The notes under the pieces are model-generated. The model saw only the letters and a list, made by a program, of their open reading frames with translations, did not search any database and was not told the DNA's origin. From the NCBI GenBank assembly GCA_021166685.1, contig JAJPEU010000005.1, forward strand, positions 30,023-94,022: a stretch of 64,000 nt of DNA, given 5' to 3'. How positions within the stretch are numbered: the first letter of the stretch is position 1; every line of letters begins with the position of its first letter. Shown here piece by piece: positions 16,483 through 25,199 of the stretch. The position numbers and the translations under genes were made by a program. Source of the DNA: Sulfurovum sp. Lineage in GTDB: Bacteria; Campylobacterota; Campylobacteria; Campylobacterales; Sulfurovaceae.

Positions 16483-18441
16483 ATGCCTTGTTATAAAAAT
16501 GTCTACATTACAACCCCTATCTACTATGTCAACGATATTGCACACATCGGTCATGCTTACACAACAATCATTGCAGATACTCTAGCACGCTACTCCCGCA
16601 TGAGCGGCCTTGATACTTTCTTTCTTACCGGCACTGATGAACACGGGCAAAAAATCGAAGAGTCAGCCAAAACCAAAGGAAAAAGTACACAGGCTTATGC
16701 TGATGAAATCTCTGCAACCTTTAAAAACCTTTGGAATGATTTTCATATCTCCTATGATAAGTTTATCCGAACCACAGATCAGGACCATAAAACAGGTGTG
16801 CAAAAAGCGTTTTCTGTCATGTACGAAAACGGAGATATCTATAAAGACGTTTATAAGGGGCACTACTGCATCTCCTGTGAAACTTTTTTTCCAAAAACAC
16901 AGCTTGTCGATGACGAGTTTTGTCCAGAATGCGGCAAAAGCACAGTCATTGTAGAAGAAGAGAGTTATTTCTTTAAGCTTTCAAAATACCAAGACAAACT
17001 TTTAGAGTGGTATCATAATAACCCCGACTGCATCCTTCCAAAAAGCAAGAGAAATGAAGTGATTCGTTTTGTAGAAGGAGGACTGGACGACCTCTCTATC
17101 ACACGTACAAGCTTTGACTGGGGCGTAAAACTGCCCGAAAACTTGAATGACCCTAAACATGTCATGTATGTATGGCTGGATGCTTTAATGAATTATGTTA
17201 CAGCACTGGGATACGGTACAGATGAGAAAAATATGCACTACTGGCCCGCACATGTGCACCTTATAGGAAAAGACATATTGCGTTTCCATGCGATTTATTG
17301 GCCGGCATTTTTGATGAGCCTCGGCCTGCCTTTGCCAAAACATATCGCAGCACACGGATGGTGGACAAGAGACGGCGAAAAGATGAGTAAATCCAAAGGC
17401 AATGTTGTAAATCCAAGAGAAGTAGCCGATGCTTATGGCTTGGATAATTTTCGCTACTTTCTGCTTAGAGAAGTGCCTTTTGGAGGAGACGGCGATTTCT
17501 CCCAGAAAGCCCTCATAGACCGCATTAACTCAGATCTTGGCAATGACCTTGGCAACCTGCTCAACCGCCTTACGGGCATGAGTGAAAAATATTTTGAAGG
17601 CAACGTCAATTGTACCGATGTCAATAAATTTTATCAGGCCGAACTCGACGAAATGGAAGCTTCTTTAGAAAAACTTGAACCTATGCTTTTTGAAATGCAA
17701 ATCCATCGATACCTTGAGGAGCTCTGGAGACCGCTTTCAATAGCAAACAAAGCAATCGACAGATATCAGCCATGGACACTTATGAAAGAAGGCAAAACCG
17801 AAGAGGTTATGGCACTCAATGGGCTTGTAGCGGTTATTCTTGCCAAAGTGTCCACCATGCTCTACCCTGTGATGCCTGAAACCTCTGTCAAGATAGCAAA
17901 TGTACTGTGTTTCAAGATAGACCATGCAAGCTGGAATCATCTCATTAAGCAGAAAAATCTCCTAAGTTCTTTTGTACTTGAAAAGATACCTCCTCTATTT
18001 CCCCGCATTGAAGAACCTCTGCTTGCACAGACTGGATCTGAAAATAAAAAGAGTGAAGCAAAAGCGGCAAGGAAAGAAGAACAAAAAACAACGGAACAAA
18101 AAAATGAAGGTATTGCACTTATAGGCATCGACCAATTCTTTCAGACTTCACTGAAAGTAGGAACCGTCATAGAAGCCGAAGAGGTACCTAAAAGCAGCAA
18201 GCTTCTTTTGCTTCAGGTCGATATAGGCGAAGAAAACCCGCGACAGGTTGTCGCAGGAATTAAAGAATGGTATAGTGCCGAAGATATTCTCGGTACCCAA
18301 GTCTGCATGGTTGCAAACCTTAAACCTGCAAAACTTATGGGCCTAAAAAGCGAAGGCATGCTTCTTGCGGCCAAAGACAGCGAGGGACTCTCCCTCATCC
18401 GCCCGGAAAAACCAAAAACAGCGGGCACCCCCATAGGATAA
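16483..18441 (+). CDS. metG: Methionyl-tRNA synthetase with fused C-terminal tRNA-binding domain
   Basis: This 652-residue class I synthetase charges tRNA(Met). It has HIGH at residues 21-24, a zinc knuckle CISCETFF...CPEC in the connective peptide, and KMSKS near residue 300. After a Lys/Glu-rich linker (~residues 515-545) comes the OB-fold tRNA-binding domain (IGIDQFFQTSLKVGTVIEAE), which dimerises bacterial MetRS. AAGGA lies 11 nt before the ATG. It is followed after 2 bp by a Mur-ligase-like gene, so the two form an operon. Confidence 0.97.
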   Translation: MPCYKNVYITTPIYYVNDIAHIGHAYTTIIADTLARYSRMSGLDTFFLTGTDEHGQKIEESAKTKGKSTQAYADEISATFKNLWNDFHISYDKFIRTTDQDHKTGVQKAFSVMYENGDIYKDVYKGHYCISCETFFPKTQLVDDEFCPECGKSTVIVEEESYFFKLSKYQDKLLEWYHNNPDCILPKSKRNEVIRFVEGGLDDLSITRTSFDWGVKLPENLNDPKHVMYVWLDALMNYVTALGYGTDEKNMHYWPAHVHLIGKDILRFHAIYWPAFLMSLGLPLPKHIAAHGWWTRDGEKMSKSKGNVVNPREVADAYGLDNFRYFLLREVPFGGDGDFSQKALIDRINSDLGNDLGNLLNRLTGMSEKYFEGNVNCTDVNKFYQAELDEMEASLEKLEPMLFEMQIHRYLEELWRPLSIANKAIDRYQPWTLMKEGKTEEVMALNGLVAVILAKVSTMLYPVMPETSVKIANVLCFKIDHASWNHLIKQKNLLSSFVLEKIPPLFPRIEEPLLAQTGSENKKSEAKAARKEEQKTTEQKNEGIALIGIDQFFQTSLKVGTVIEAEEVPKSSKLLLLQVDIGEENPRQVVAGIKEWYSAEDILGTQVCMVANLKPAKLMGLKSEGMLLAAKDSEGLSLIRPEKPKTAGTPIG

Positions 18442-18443
18442 TA

Positions 18444-19424
18444 ATGAAGATAGAAGACATCGTAAACCTCACAGAGGGAACCCTTACCAATATACCAAAA
18501 GTACAAGCTGTAGAGGCTGCAACCGTGTATCCTTCCAAGGTGGAGCATGGGGATCTTTTTTTTTCCTCAAGTCAGGAAGAGATAGATATCGCTATTAAAA
18601 ACGGCGCTTATGCAATTGTCTATGATAATGAAAACATCATTAAAAACGATGAGGAAATCGCATGGATTAAAGTAAGCGATATCCAGCTTGCAGCGTTCAA
18701 GCTTATCCGTTATGCCATCATCAAAAAAGAGGCGAAATTCTTTCTGCTTTCACCGCATGAAATGAGTTTTTTGAAGATGATACTGCTGCAAAAAAGCAAT
18801 ATCGCTTTCATTGCCAATGATTGGCGCAAAGCATTTGAACAGATACTCAACTCAAATGATTCACTTTTTGTAGGAATAAATAAAGAGCTGATGGAGCTCA
18901 TCAAGCCTGACGTACAAAGACTTGAAAGCGACGTAGAAGGCTATGCCATTTCTGATACTCTTTTTAGAACTACTTTTAAAGTAGGAGGTTACGCCTATCA
19001 AGAGAAAGAACTAATCCCCTTCCACCTGGAATATCTGCTGCGTGTCGTTGCTTTTTGTGAGTCTTTCTCGCTTCCTTGTTCTATCGATCGCGTCAAATAC
19101 ACTAAACATTTTATCCCGGTATTTATCGACGGGTCACTCAAAAGCACTCAAGCGAGCAAAAGCGATAAGGTGGCAATATTTTGCGATAATATTCCGGATA
19201 TTATCAAGGCCAGAGAGTATATCAGACACAGCAATACTTGGGTAAAAGGCATTGTACTTACACCGCCTAAAACTAAAGTAGAAGGTATTGACCGTCCGCA
19301 CTGGTTTAAAACTGAAGAAGAAGTGAGAGAGATACTCAAAAGTATTCACTTTAATTATGCATTCATCTACAATGCAGACAAAAGCATCCTCAATACGATC
19401 CAACAAGAGTATAGTCTATTTTAG
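18444..19424 (+). CDS. Mur-ligase N-domain-like protein lacking a P-loop
   Basis: In this 326-residue cytoplasmic protein, the first ~100 residues look like the substrate-binding N-domain of MurE/MurF: a VYPSKVEHGDLFFSSS segment, then IKNGAYAIVYDNE, then WIKVSDIQLAAFKLI. The region where a Mur ligase has its GTNGKT P-loop (here around AIIKKEAKFFLLSPHEM) shows none, and the later ligase motifs are not evident. It is therefore probably non-catalytic. It starts 2 bp after metG; from memory a hypothetical gene sits beside metG in C. jejuni too. The real function is unknown. Confidence 0.7.
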   Translation: MKIEDIVNLTEGTLTNIPKVQAVEAATVYPSKVEHGDLFFSSSQEEIDIAIKNGAYAIVYDNENIIKNDEEIAWIKVSDIQLAAFKLIRYAIIKKEAKFFLLSPHEMSFLKMILLQKSNIAFIANDWRKAFEQILNSNDSLFVGINKELMELIKPDVQRLESDVEGYAISDTLFRTTFKVGGYAYQEKELIPFHLEYLLRVVAFCESFSLPCSIDRVKYTKHFIPVFIDGSLKSTQASKSDKVAIFCDNIPDIIKAREYIRHSNTWVKGIVLTPPKTKVEGIDRPHWFKTEEEVREILKSIHFNYAFIYNADKSILNTIQQEYSLF

Positions 19425-19481
19425 ACGATATTCTTTCGCTGCTCTTGCTTTTTCTAGTTTTTCGTCTTTTTATTTCATGGA

Positions 19482-20159
19482 TTAAATTTCGCCGGATTCA
19501 AATAGGTTGCAAATTTTAGTGGAATTTTTCCTAATCACTACTGTATTTTTTCCGTTATTTCCCACAAGCCGGCAATTAAACCGTTCACTGAGTACCATAA
19601 ACGTCTTAGCTGTAAAAAAAACAATATGTGTTGTGTCATGATGATAGTACCAATGCAAAAAATCTTCTCTATTGTTGGTATGAAACTGCGTTTGTATTGC
19701 CAGTATTCCATTGTCGCTCAATCGATTTAAAAGCCTCTCAAAGACTAATTTGGGATGATGCAAATGCTCAAACACTTCTGTCGAAACAATAAGATCGTAT
19801 TTTTTATTTTTATCAAATAAATCTGGATGATAGATAGGATCATAATAGTCGCATACTATACTGTTTTGTGCAATCATATCCGACAAAAGAGAAGTGGCGC
19901 CGCACCCAAAATCCAATCCATTTTTTGCATGACCGGCAAAAGGCAAGACAAAATCCAAAAAGCGCTGATAGTACTCACGATATCCCGCATCATTTTTGTT
20001 GTTTTGATGCAGGTCATATCTCTTTTGCTGAACAGCCAAATCCTGATAATACGTGGGGGACTTGAAGATATATTCGCACGTTTTACAATGATAATAAAGA
20101 ATAGTTGTCCGCGGGTCCTCGAAAGATAAAGTTTCTTTACTGCAAATATGGCATTTCAA
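19482..20159 (-). CDS. Zinc-ribbon plus class I SAM methyltransferase
   Basis: The 225-residue protein begins with a four-cysteine zinc ribbon (CHICSKETL...YHCKTCEYIF) and continues with a Rossmann methyltransferase domain: GLDFGCGATSLLSDM as the SAM loop, DYYDP, then YDLIVSTEVFEHLHHP. This resembles small methyltransferases of the Methyltransf_11/23 group. The substrate is unknown. It converges on the Mur-like gene and is divergent from the TRAP binding protein across a gap with an imperfect inverted repeat. Confidence 0.85.
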   Translation of the reverse strand: MKCHICSKETLSFEDPRTTILYYHCKTCEYIFKSPTYYQDLAVQQKRYDLHQNNKNDAGYREYYQRFLDFVLPFAGHAKNGLDFGCGATSLLSDMIAQNSIVCDYYDPIYHPDLFDKNKKYDLIVSTEVFEHLHHPKLVFERLLNRLSDNGILAIQTQFHTNNREDFLHWYYHHDTTHIVFFTAKTFMVLSERFNCRLVGNNGKNTVVIRKNSTKICNLFESGEI

Positions 20160-20180
20160 TTTTCATCCTTTTAAAACGAT

Positions 20181-20214
20181 TGTTATGTTACTATTTAAAC
20201 TATTAACAATAACA
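20181..20214. promoter_or_regulatory. Imperfect inverted repeat upstream of the TRAP binding protein
   Basis: TGTTATGTTA (20181-20190) faces TAACAATAACA (20204-20214), an inverted repeat with one inserted base and a 13-nt spacer. It lies in the divergent gap, 60 bp before the TRAP gene. Its size and position fit a dimeric regulator site; no regulator gene is nearby. Confidence 0.35.
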
Positions 20215-20273
20215 TGCCATTTTTATTTTTCATGAAAAATTAAACGGTGTTTTCTCATAAGGATTACTATTTT

Positions 20274-21374
20274 ATGCAAAGACGAGATTTTATAACATCT
20301 GCTGCACTTGGTGCGACAGCCTTGGCACTAAACGCCTGCCACAGAGAAGAAGAGGCCGTGCAGTCAGATTCTGCAAACAACATCAAGCAAGCAAGAAAAG
20401 TTACTCTTAAACTCGCAACATCATGGCCCGCACATTTCCCTATCATGGGAACAGGCGTTGATGCGTTTGTATCGCGATGTGCCGAACTAAGCGGAGGAAC
20501 GCTTGAGATCAAAGTGTATCCAAAAAATATTCTTGTGCCGGCTTTGCAGGTTTTTGATGCAACTTCTGCGGCACAGATTGATGCCTTTCACTCCGGTGTT
20601 TATTATTGGAAAGGCAAAAATTCAGCATTTTCTATCTTTGGAGGCATGCCCCTTGGATTTACGAGCGAAGAGATGATTACATGGCTTAAATTTGGCGGCG
20701 GATATGCCCTATGGAGAGAACTGTATGGAAAATTCAATCTCTATCCGTTGGTGGGAGGAACCACGGGGCCGCAAATGGGCGGATGGTTTAAAAAACAGAT
20801 CAACTCCCTGGCTGACCTTCAGGGGCTTAAAATGCGCATTCCCGGACTTGCAGGCGAAGTCATGGAGCGCTTAGGTGCAAATCCTGTTCTTTTACCTGCG
20901 GGAGACATCTATACCGCACTTGAACGGGGCACCATTGATGCTACAGAATGGGTGGGGCCGGCGTTGGACAACATGATGGGATTTCCCAAGGTTGCACCCT
21001 ATTACTACACAGGCTGGCATGAACCGGGTTCGATTTTAGAGCTGACATTCAACAAAACAAGATGGGAAAAACTAAGCCCCCAGCATCAAGCCATCATTAC
21101 TGCTGCAAGCGAAGAGATGACAAGTAATATGCTCCAAGAGTTTAGATATGAAAATGCAAAAGCATTTCAAAGTCTTTCTTCCATCGTTGAGATCAAAACG
21201 TTTCCCAAGGAAGTGATTGATGCTGCCCAGAAAGCACTGGGGGATGTTTTGGCATACGAACGTGCGCAAAACAAAGACTTTGAACGCGTTTTAAAAAGCT
21301 ATGAAACTTTTAGCAAACTCAACAAACCATGGGACGACATCAGCACACGAAACTTTTTGGAAATAAGAGGATAA
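20274..21374 (+). CDS. TRAP-type substrate-binding lipoprotein (DctP family), Tat-exported
   Basis: The 366-residue product has a twin-arginine signal (MQRRDFITSAALG) that ends in a lipobox-like LNAC, suggesting a Tat-exported, lipid-anchored periplasmic protein. The mature part is a DctP/TAXI-type binding protein: LKLATSWPAHFPIMGTG, then LKMRIPGLAGEVM, then the ERGTIDATEWVGP motif. This subgroup is often annotated for mannitol or chloroaromatic compounds, but the ligand is not predictable. The track start at 20247 is too early; ATG 20274 has AAGGA upstream. No DctQ or DctM membrane subunits are present nearby. Confidence 0.9.
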   Translation: MQRRDFITSAALGATALALNACHREEEAVQSDSANNIKQARKVTLKLATSWPAHFPIMGTGVDAFVSRCAELSGGTLEIKVYPKNILVPALQVFDATSAAQIDAFHSGVYYWKGKNSAFSIFGGMPLGFTSEEMITWLKFGGGYALWRELYGKFNLYPLVGGTTGPQMGGWFKKQINSLADLQGLKMRIPGLAGEVMERLGANPVLLPAGDIYTALERGTIDATEWVGPALDNMMGFPKVAPYYYTGWHEPGSILELTFNKTRWEKLSPQHQAIITAASEEMTSNMLQEFRYENAKAFQSLSSIVEIKTFPKEVIDAAQKALGDVLAYERAQNKDFERVLKSYETFSKLNKPWDDISTRNFLEIRG

Positions 21375-21390
21375 GATTGGTCCGATACGA

Positions 21391-21696
21391 TCATTTGTGA
21401 TCCAGCTTATTCACTGCCTTATCTATCTCACCCAAAAAATTTTCAATCTTTTTTCCTAAATCTTCTATAAAACTTTTGGCTTTATTTAGATCCACATGAA
21501 TCTGCTCTTCATTTACTGTAATCCCCACAGTTTCAGGCATATCTATTTTGCCTTCGCTGATATTTTGGGCAGTCTCTTCAAACTGCTTTTGCATAGTTCC
21601 GAAAAAATCTTTTGTTTTGGCTAAATCTATATTAATCTCTTCGGCACCTATTTGTAAACCTACCCTGGAAAGCAATTCTTCATTCTTTTTTTCCAT
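21391..21696 (-). CDS. Small hypothetical protein with an internal duplication
   Basis: This 101-residue protein has no signal peptide and no family I recognise. Two halves resemble each other: EEINIDLAKTKDFFGTMQKQ (about residues 19-38) and EEQIHVDLNKAKSFIEDLGKK (about 63-83), separated by an acidic linker. Each half reads as a short beta strand followed by a long amphipathic helix. It is rich in Lys and Glu and lacks Cys. It converges on the TRAP gene and appears monocistronic. ATGG with a TCTCT-rich upstream gives no strong ribosome site. Confidence 0.7.
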   Translation of the reverse strand: MEKKNEELLSRVGLQIGAEEINIDLAKTKDFFGTMQKQFEETAQNISEGKIDMPETVGITVNEEQIHVDLNKAKSFIEDLGKKIENFLGEIDKAVNKLDHK

Positions 21697-21767
21697 GATT
21701 ATCTACTCTCTCCCTCTTTTTGCAAAGTATATCATATTTTAACATTAAAAAAATTCTGAATACCCTT

Positions 21768-22532
21768 TTATAAAAATGCCAACAATGAAGCGGTAACGGC
21801 TACATTGAGGGATTCAACTCCTCGCTGCATTGGAATAGAAATGCTTTCATTGCACATCGTCTCTATTGCGTGACTCACACCCTCACTTTCATTGCCTAAA
21901 ATAAATACTGTTTTAGGACCATACGCTTCATCCTTATAACTTTTGGCAGCATAAGAAGAGAGCGTATAGAGCATTGCACCATCTGTTTTGAAATATTCCA
22001 ATGTTTTTTTAAGATCGGATGTTTGAATAATTGGCATTTTAAAAAGTGTTCCTACGCTCGCCTTGATCACCAAGGGTGAGATTTGTGCGGCACCTTTGGC
22101 AGGAAGTAAAATTGCGTCTATGTTTCCCGCAGCACAGGAGCGAATAATCATTCCGAGATTTTGGGGATTGGTTATGCCGTCAAGCGCTACGATACGGTAT
22201 TTTTGATGGGTTGAGAGAAAATGCGTTTCGTCTCCCAAGTACTCCAAAATAATATCAAGAGCCACCCCCTGATCTTGTTTGGCATTTTTTGAGATGCGTG
22301 AAAGTGCCTGCTTATCATGGTAGACAATCTCAATGCCTCTTTTTTTGGCAATACTTACCATTTTGTCCAACTCATAAGAGGGTTTATTGGAAGAGGAAAG
22401 ATGCAATTTATGGATAGTAATGCTTTCGTTTTCCAATGCCTCGCAAACTGCATTGCGTCCATAAATCGTGAGCACCTTATCAAAAAATGCTTTTTTGATA
22501 AGGTATTGGTCAGAATCTTTCACCCCAATCAT
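21768..22532 (-). CDS. rlmB: SpoU/TrmH-family rRNA 2'-O-methyltransferase (RlmB-like)
   Basis: The 254-residue protein has a TrmH-type N-terminal RNA-recognition domain (IYGRNAVCEALE) and a SPOUT knot domain with the three motifs ITNPQNLGMIIRS, FILGNESEGV and SIPMQRGVESLNVAVTAS. RlmB methylates the ribose of G2251 in 23S rRNA; other TrmH paralogs have different targets, so the exact site is inferred. The track starts at 22544, but the ATG at 22532 forms an ATGA overlap with the fabI stop, which is the better start. It is cotranscribed after fabI. Confidence 0.88.
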   Translation of the reverse strand: MIGVKDSDQYLIKKAFFDKVLTIYGRNAVCEALENESITIHKLHLSSSNKPSYELDKMVSIAKKRGIEIVYHDKQALSRISKNAKQDQGVALDIILEYLGDETHFLSTHQKYRIVALDGITNPQNLGMIIRSCAAGNIDAILLPAKGAAQISPLVIKASVGTLFKMPIIQTSDLKKTLEYFKTDGAMLYTLSSYAAKSYKDEAYGPKTVFILGNESEGVSHAIETMCNESISIPMQRGVESLNVAVTASLLAFL

Positions 22533-23350
22533 TCCCCGTTCCAAGCAATCTTTGGTTTGCCATTCTCATCAAATTCAACTGCCGGCATACCCATAATATT
22601 AAATCCGGCATCGACATAATGAATTTCGCCTGTTACGCCCGAGCTTAAATCGGACAAAAGATACATACCTGAGTTTCCGACTTGCTCGATGGTTACATTC
22701 TGTTTTAGCGGAGAGTGTGCGGCATTCCATTTGAGCATAAAACCAAAATCTCCGATTCCGGCCGCTGCAAGTGTTTTGATCGGCCCAGCAGAAATTGCAT
22801 TTACACGGACACCATCCCTTCCTAAGTCCTCAGCAAGATATTTTGTCGTCATTTCCAATGCTGCTTTGGCGACACCCATAAGATTATAATTTGGAATATA
22901 TTTTACCCCGCCATAATAACTTAACGTCAACACCGAAGAATTATCAGACAATATAGGTTTTAATTCTCTTACAATCTCAATAAGTGAATATACGGAGATA
23001 TCCATTGCGATATCAAACGCCTCCTTGGAAATATCTACAAATCGGCCGCTAAGTCCTTCTTTGGGTGCGAATGCAATAGAGTGCACAATGAAATCTATCT
23101 GTCCCATATCTTTTTCAAGTGATGCTTTTAGTGCTTTGATTTCTTCCGGTTTGCTTACATCGCATGGATAAAATCTTCCCCCGCATTCCAATTCATCGGC
23201 CACAGGTGCAAGTTTTTGCTCAAATCGTTCATTAAGAAATGTAATTGCCATCTGGGCACCCTGCTCTTGACATGCCTTTGCAATCCCGTAAGCGATAGAT
23301 TTTTTATTTGCGATGCCTAAAATAACACCTTTTTTGCCTTTCATTATCAT
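22529..23350 (-). CDS. fabI: Enoyl-[acyl-carrier-protein] reductase (NADH)
   Basis: This 273-residue short-chain dehydrogenase catalyses the last step of fatty-acid elongation. It has the FabI-type nucleotide loop GIANKKSIAYGIA (near residues 12-24), FVHSIAFAP, and the catalytic Tyr-x6-Lys in YNLMGVAK. The first ATG (23350) has GGAGA 10 nt upstream and is preferred over the second at 23344. It is upstream of and overlapping rlmB by 4 bp, and divergent from the asparaginase-like gene. It is the usual triclosan-target isozyme family. Confidence 0.96.
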   Translation of the reverse strand: MIMKGKKGVILGIANKKSIAYGIAKACQEQGAQMAITFLNERFEQKLAPVADELECGGRFYPCDVSKPEEIKALKASLEKDMGQIDFIVHSIAFAPKEGLSGRFVDISKEAFDIAMDISVYSLIEIVRELKPILSDNSSVLTLSYYGGVKYIPNYNLMGVAKAALEMTTKYLAEDLGRDGVRVNAISAGPIKTLAAAGIGDFGFMLKWNAAHSPLKQNVTIEQVGNSGMYLLSDLSSGVTGEIHYVDAGFNIMGMPAVEFDENGKPKIAWNGE

Positions 23351-23446
23351 ACGTTGCTTTCTCCAAAAAATTTAATGGTGTTATTTTACCATGAATGCGA
23401 TAGAATGTAAAATAAACTATTTAACAATTCAAGGCAATCATCACTT

Positions 23447-23944
23447 ATGAAGAAAAAAATACTGCTTATCAGCACCGGCGGCACTTTTAATAAACATTAT
23501 AATCCTCTTAACGGAAAACTTGAAATAGATACCCGCTCCTTAGCATTGGAAGAAATAAGCAAGCGATGGCTTTGCAAATTTGAGACAGTCAATATTATCG
23601 GAAAAGACAGTCTTGACATAACCAATGAGGACAGACTCTTGCTGCTTGCAACCATTAACCTTGCAAAAGAAGAAAATATACTCATTATTCACGGAACAGA
23701 TACTATGGATGTTACCGCGCGCTATCTTGCCGATGCCGATCTGGAAAAGCGTATCGTTCTTACCGGGTCCATGGTGCCCTTTTCTATCGATCCGATCGAA
23801 GCTGCAGCCAATCTTGCCTCGGCCTGGGGATACATGCAGCACTTAAGTGACTATGGTATTTATATTGCAATGAATGGGGTGTTTGGTCCCCATGACGCAA
23901 TAATAAAAGAAAGAGCGGAAGGCAAATTTATCGCAAAAGATTAA
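23447..23944 (+). CDS. Asparaginase N-domain-like protein (single-domain)
   Basis: This 165-residue protein matches only the N-terminal half of type I/II L-asparaginases: ISTGGTFNKHY with the nucleophile Thr, and the IIHGTDTMDVTARYL motif with the second catalytic Thr-Asp pair, then VLTGSMVPF. The C-terminal domain, about 150 residues that complete the active site across the dimer, is absent and no remnant follows. Short forms like this recur in databases as asparaginase domain proteins, so it may be a functional single-domain family rather than a truncation. Activity is uncertain. Confidence 0.85.
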   Translation: MKKKILLISTGGTFNKHYNPLNGKLEIDTRSLALEEISKRWLCKFETVNIIGKDSLDITNEDRLLLLATINLAKEENILIIHGTDTMDVTARYLADADLEKRIVLTGSMVPFSIDPIEAAANLASAWGYMQHLSDYGIYIAMNGVFGPHDAIIKERAEGKFIAKD

Positions 23945-24092
23945 TGAGCGGTCAATTTATCCGTCTATACTTTGGCGATCAAAATCATATTACCTGAAAA
24001 ACCGGACAATATCTTTTGGACAAGAGATAATTTTACTGTAAAGATTTTAGTCCATTTGGCTACAATACAAAAAATAATCAAAAGGAGAAAAA

Positions 24093-24455
24093 ATGAACTA
24101 TAAACTATATTTGGCTGCATTGGCAGGATTTGCTTTTACAGCTTGTACTCCGAGCCTAGATCTCCCGGGGCCTTCAGAAACTTCATATGTTCAAAAAACC
24201 TATGAAGATCCAACGCCTGAAAAAATGGAACAGTATCAACAAAAAATGGTAGAAGTAGCCTCAAGAATAAAAGATGACTCCAGATACGATAGGATTGTGC
24301 TGGATACGCCAGAGAAAAAATCTTGGTTCAAAGATTTAACCTACAGACTTTGGGATCGACAAATCACCAGAACCCAGTTCATGGCAGAAGGACTTAAAAA
24401 ATATCCGACACATCGGTACGAATTTGAATTTGTCATACGAGGTTTTAATCTCTAA
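24093..24455 (+). CDS. Putative small lipoprotein
   Basis: This 120-residue product has a lipoprotein signal (MNYKLYLAALAGFAFTAC; lipobox FTAC, Cys18) followed by a proline-rich linker and a charged helical domain (PEKMEQYQQKMVEVASRI; WFKDLTYRLWDRQITRTQF). I do not recognise the family. AAGGAG precedes the ATG and a TACAAT -10-like box lies ~25 nt upstream. The stop codon is embedded in a perfect hairpin shared with the convergent queC gene. Confidence 0.78.
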   Translation: MNYKLYLAALAGFAFTACTPSLDLPGPSETSYVQKTYEDPTPEKMEQYQQKMVEVASRIKDDSRYDRIVLDTPEKKSWFKDLTYRLWDRQITRTQFMAEGLKKYPTHRYEFEFVIRGFNL

Positions 24456-24479
24456 TCTGCATTTACCGATGCAGATTAG
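24452..24479. terminator. Perfect 11-bp hairpin between convergent genes
   Basis: CTAATCTGCAT (24452-24462) pairs perfectly with ATGCAGATTAG (24469-24479) over a TTACCG loop. The left arm carries the lipoprotein stop codon and the right arm the queC stop codon. It is symmetrical and suits bidirectional termination or 3'-end protection, though neither side has a proper T-run. Confidence 0.6.
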
Positions 24480-25147
24480 CCTTGATAGGCGACGGGGTCA
24501 CTCACCCCTGCATTTTTAAATCCCCTTAATCTTAATCGGCAGCTATCACAAACACCACAAGCTTTCTCTTCGGACTGGTAGCAACTCCAAGTATGCTCGA
24601 GGGGCACCCCAAGATTCAGCGCCTTTTGTACAATCTGGGTTTTGTTGAGTCTTACCAAAGGCATTTTAATCTCCAAATTTGTTTCCTTTTTGGTCCCCAG
24701 ATTGATTGCTTTTTGCATCTGTTCTATATATGCTTCTGTGCAATCTGGATATCCGCTGCTGTCTTCTTCCACTACGCCGATAAACAAAGCCGTCGCACCA
24801 TGTTTTTCTGCTATGGCAGCTGCAATAGAAAGAAAAATACCGTTTCTAAAAGGTACGTACGTCACGGGAACTCCTTCTTCCAGGCCACCGGTAGGCACGG
24901 CAATATCATTATCCGTTAGTGCTGAAGCACCTATCTGCTTAAAAAAATCCAAATCTATCTCATAAGAACATACAGCATCAACATCCCGAGCAATATATCT
25001 AAAACATTCCAACTCTTTGGTTTGGGTACGTTGCGCATAGTTAAAATGCAAAGCAATGATCTCGCACCCCTCTTTCTGGGCTATTTTTGCGCTCAAAGCG
25101 CTATCCATGCCTCCAGAGATGATGCATACTGCTTTTTCCTTTTTCAT
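24476..25147 (-). CDS. queC: 7-cyano-7-deazaguanine synthase
   Basis: This 223-residue enzyme converts 7-carboxy-7-deazaguanine to preQ0 in queuosine tRNA modification. It has the PP-loop SGGMDSALS (near residues 12-20), the VPFRNGIFL core motif and a C-terminal zinc site (CYQSEEKACGVCDSCRLR). The track start at 25171 is earlier; ATG 25147 (MKKEKAVCIISGG) has AGGAT upstream. It is divergent from ybeY across 52 bp. No other queuosine genes lie next to it. Confidence 0.95.
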   Translation of the reverse strand: MKKEKAVCIISGGMDSALSAKIAQKEGCEIIALHFNYAQRTQTKELECFRYIARDVDAVCSYEIDLDFFKQIGASALTDNDIAVPTGGLEEGVPVTYVPFRNGIFLSIAAAIAEKHGATALFIGVVEEDSSGYPDCTEAYIEQMQKAINLGTKKETNLEIKMPLVRLNKTQIVQKALNLGVPLEHTWSCYQSEEKACGVCDSCRLRLRGFKNAGVSDPVAYQG

Positions 25148-25199
25148 TTTGATCCTATTTTTTAATCTCATTTTACCAAGATTCAGGTAAACTTAGAGT

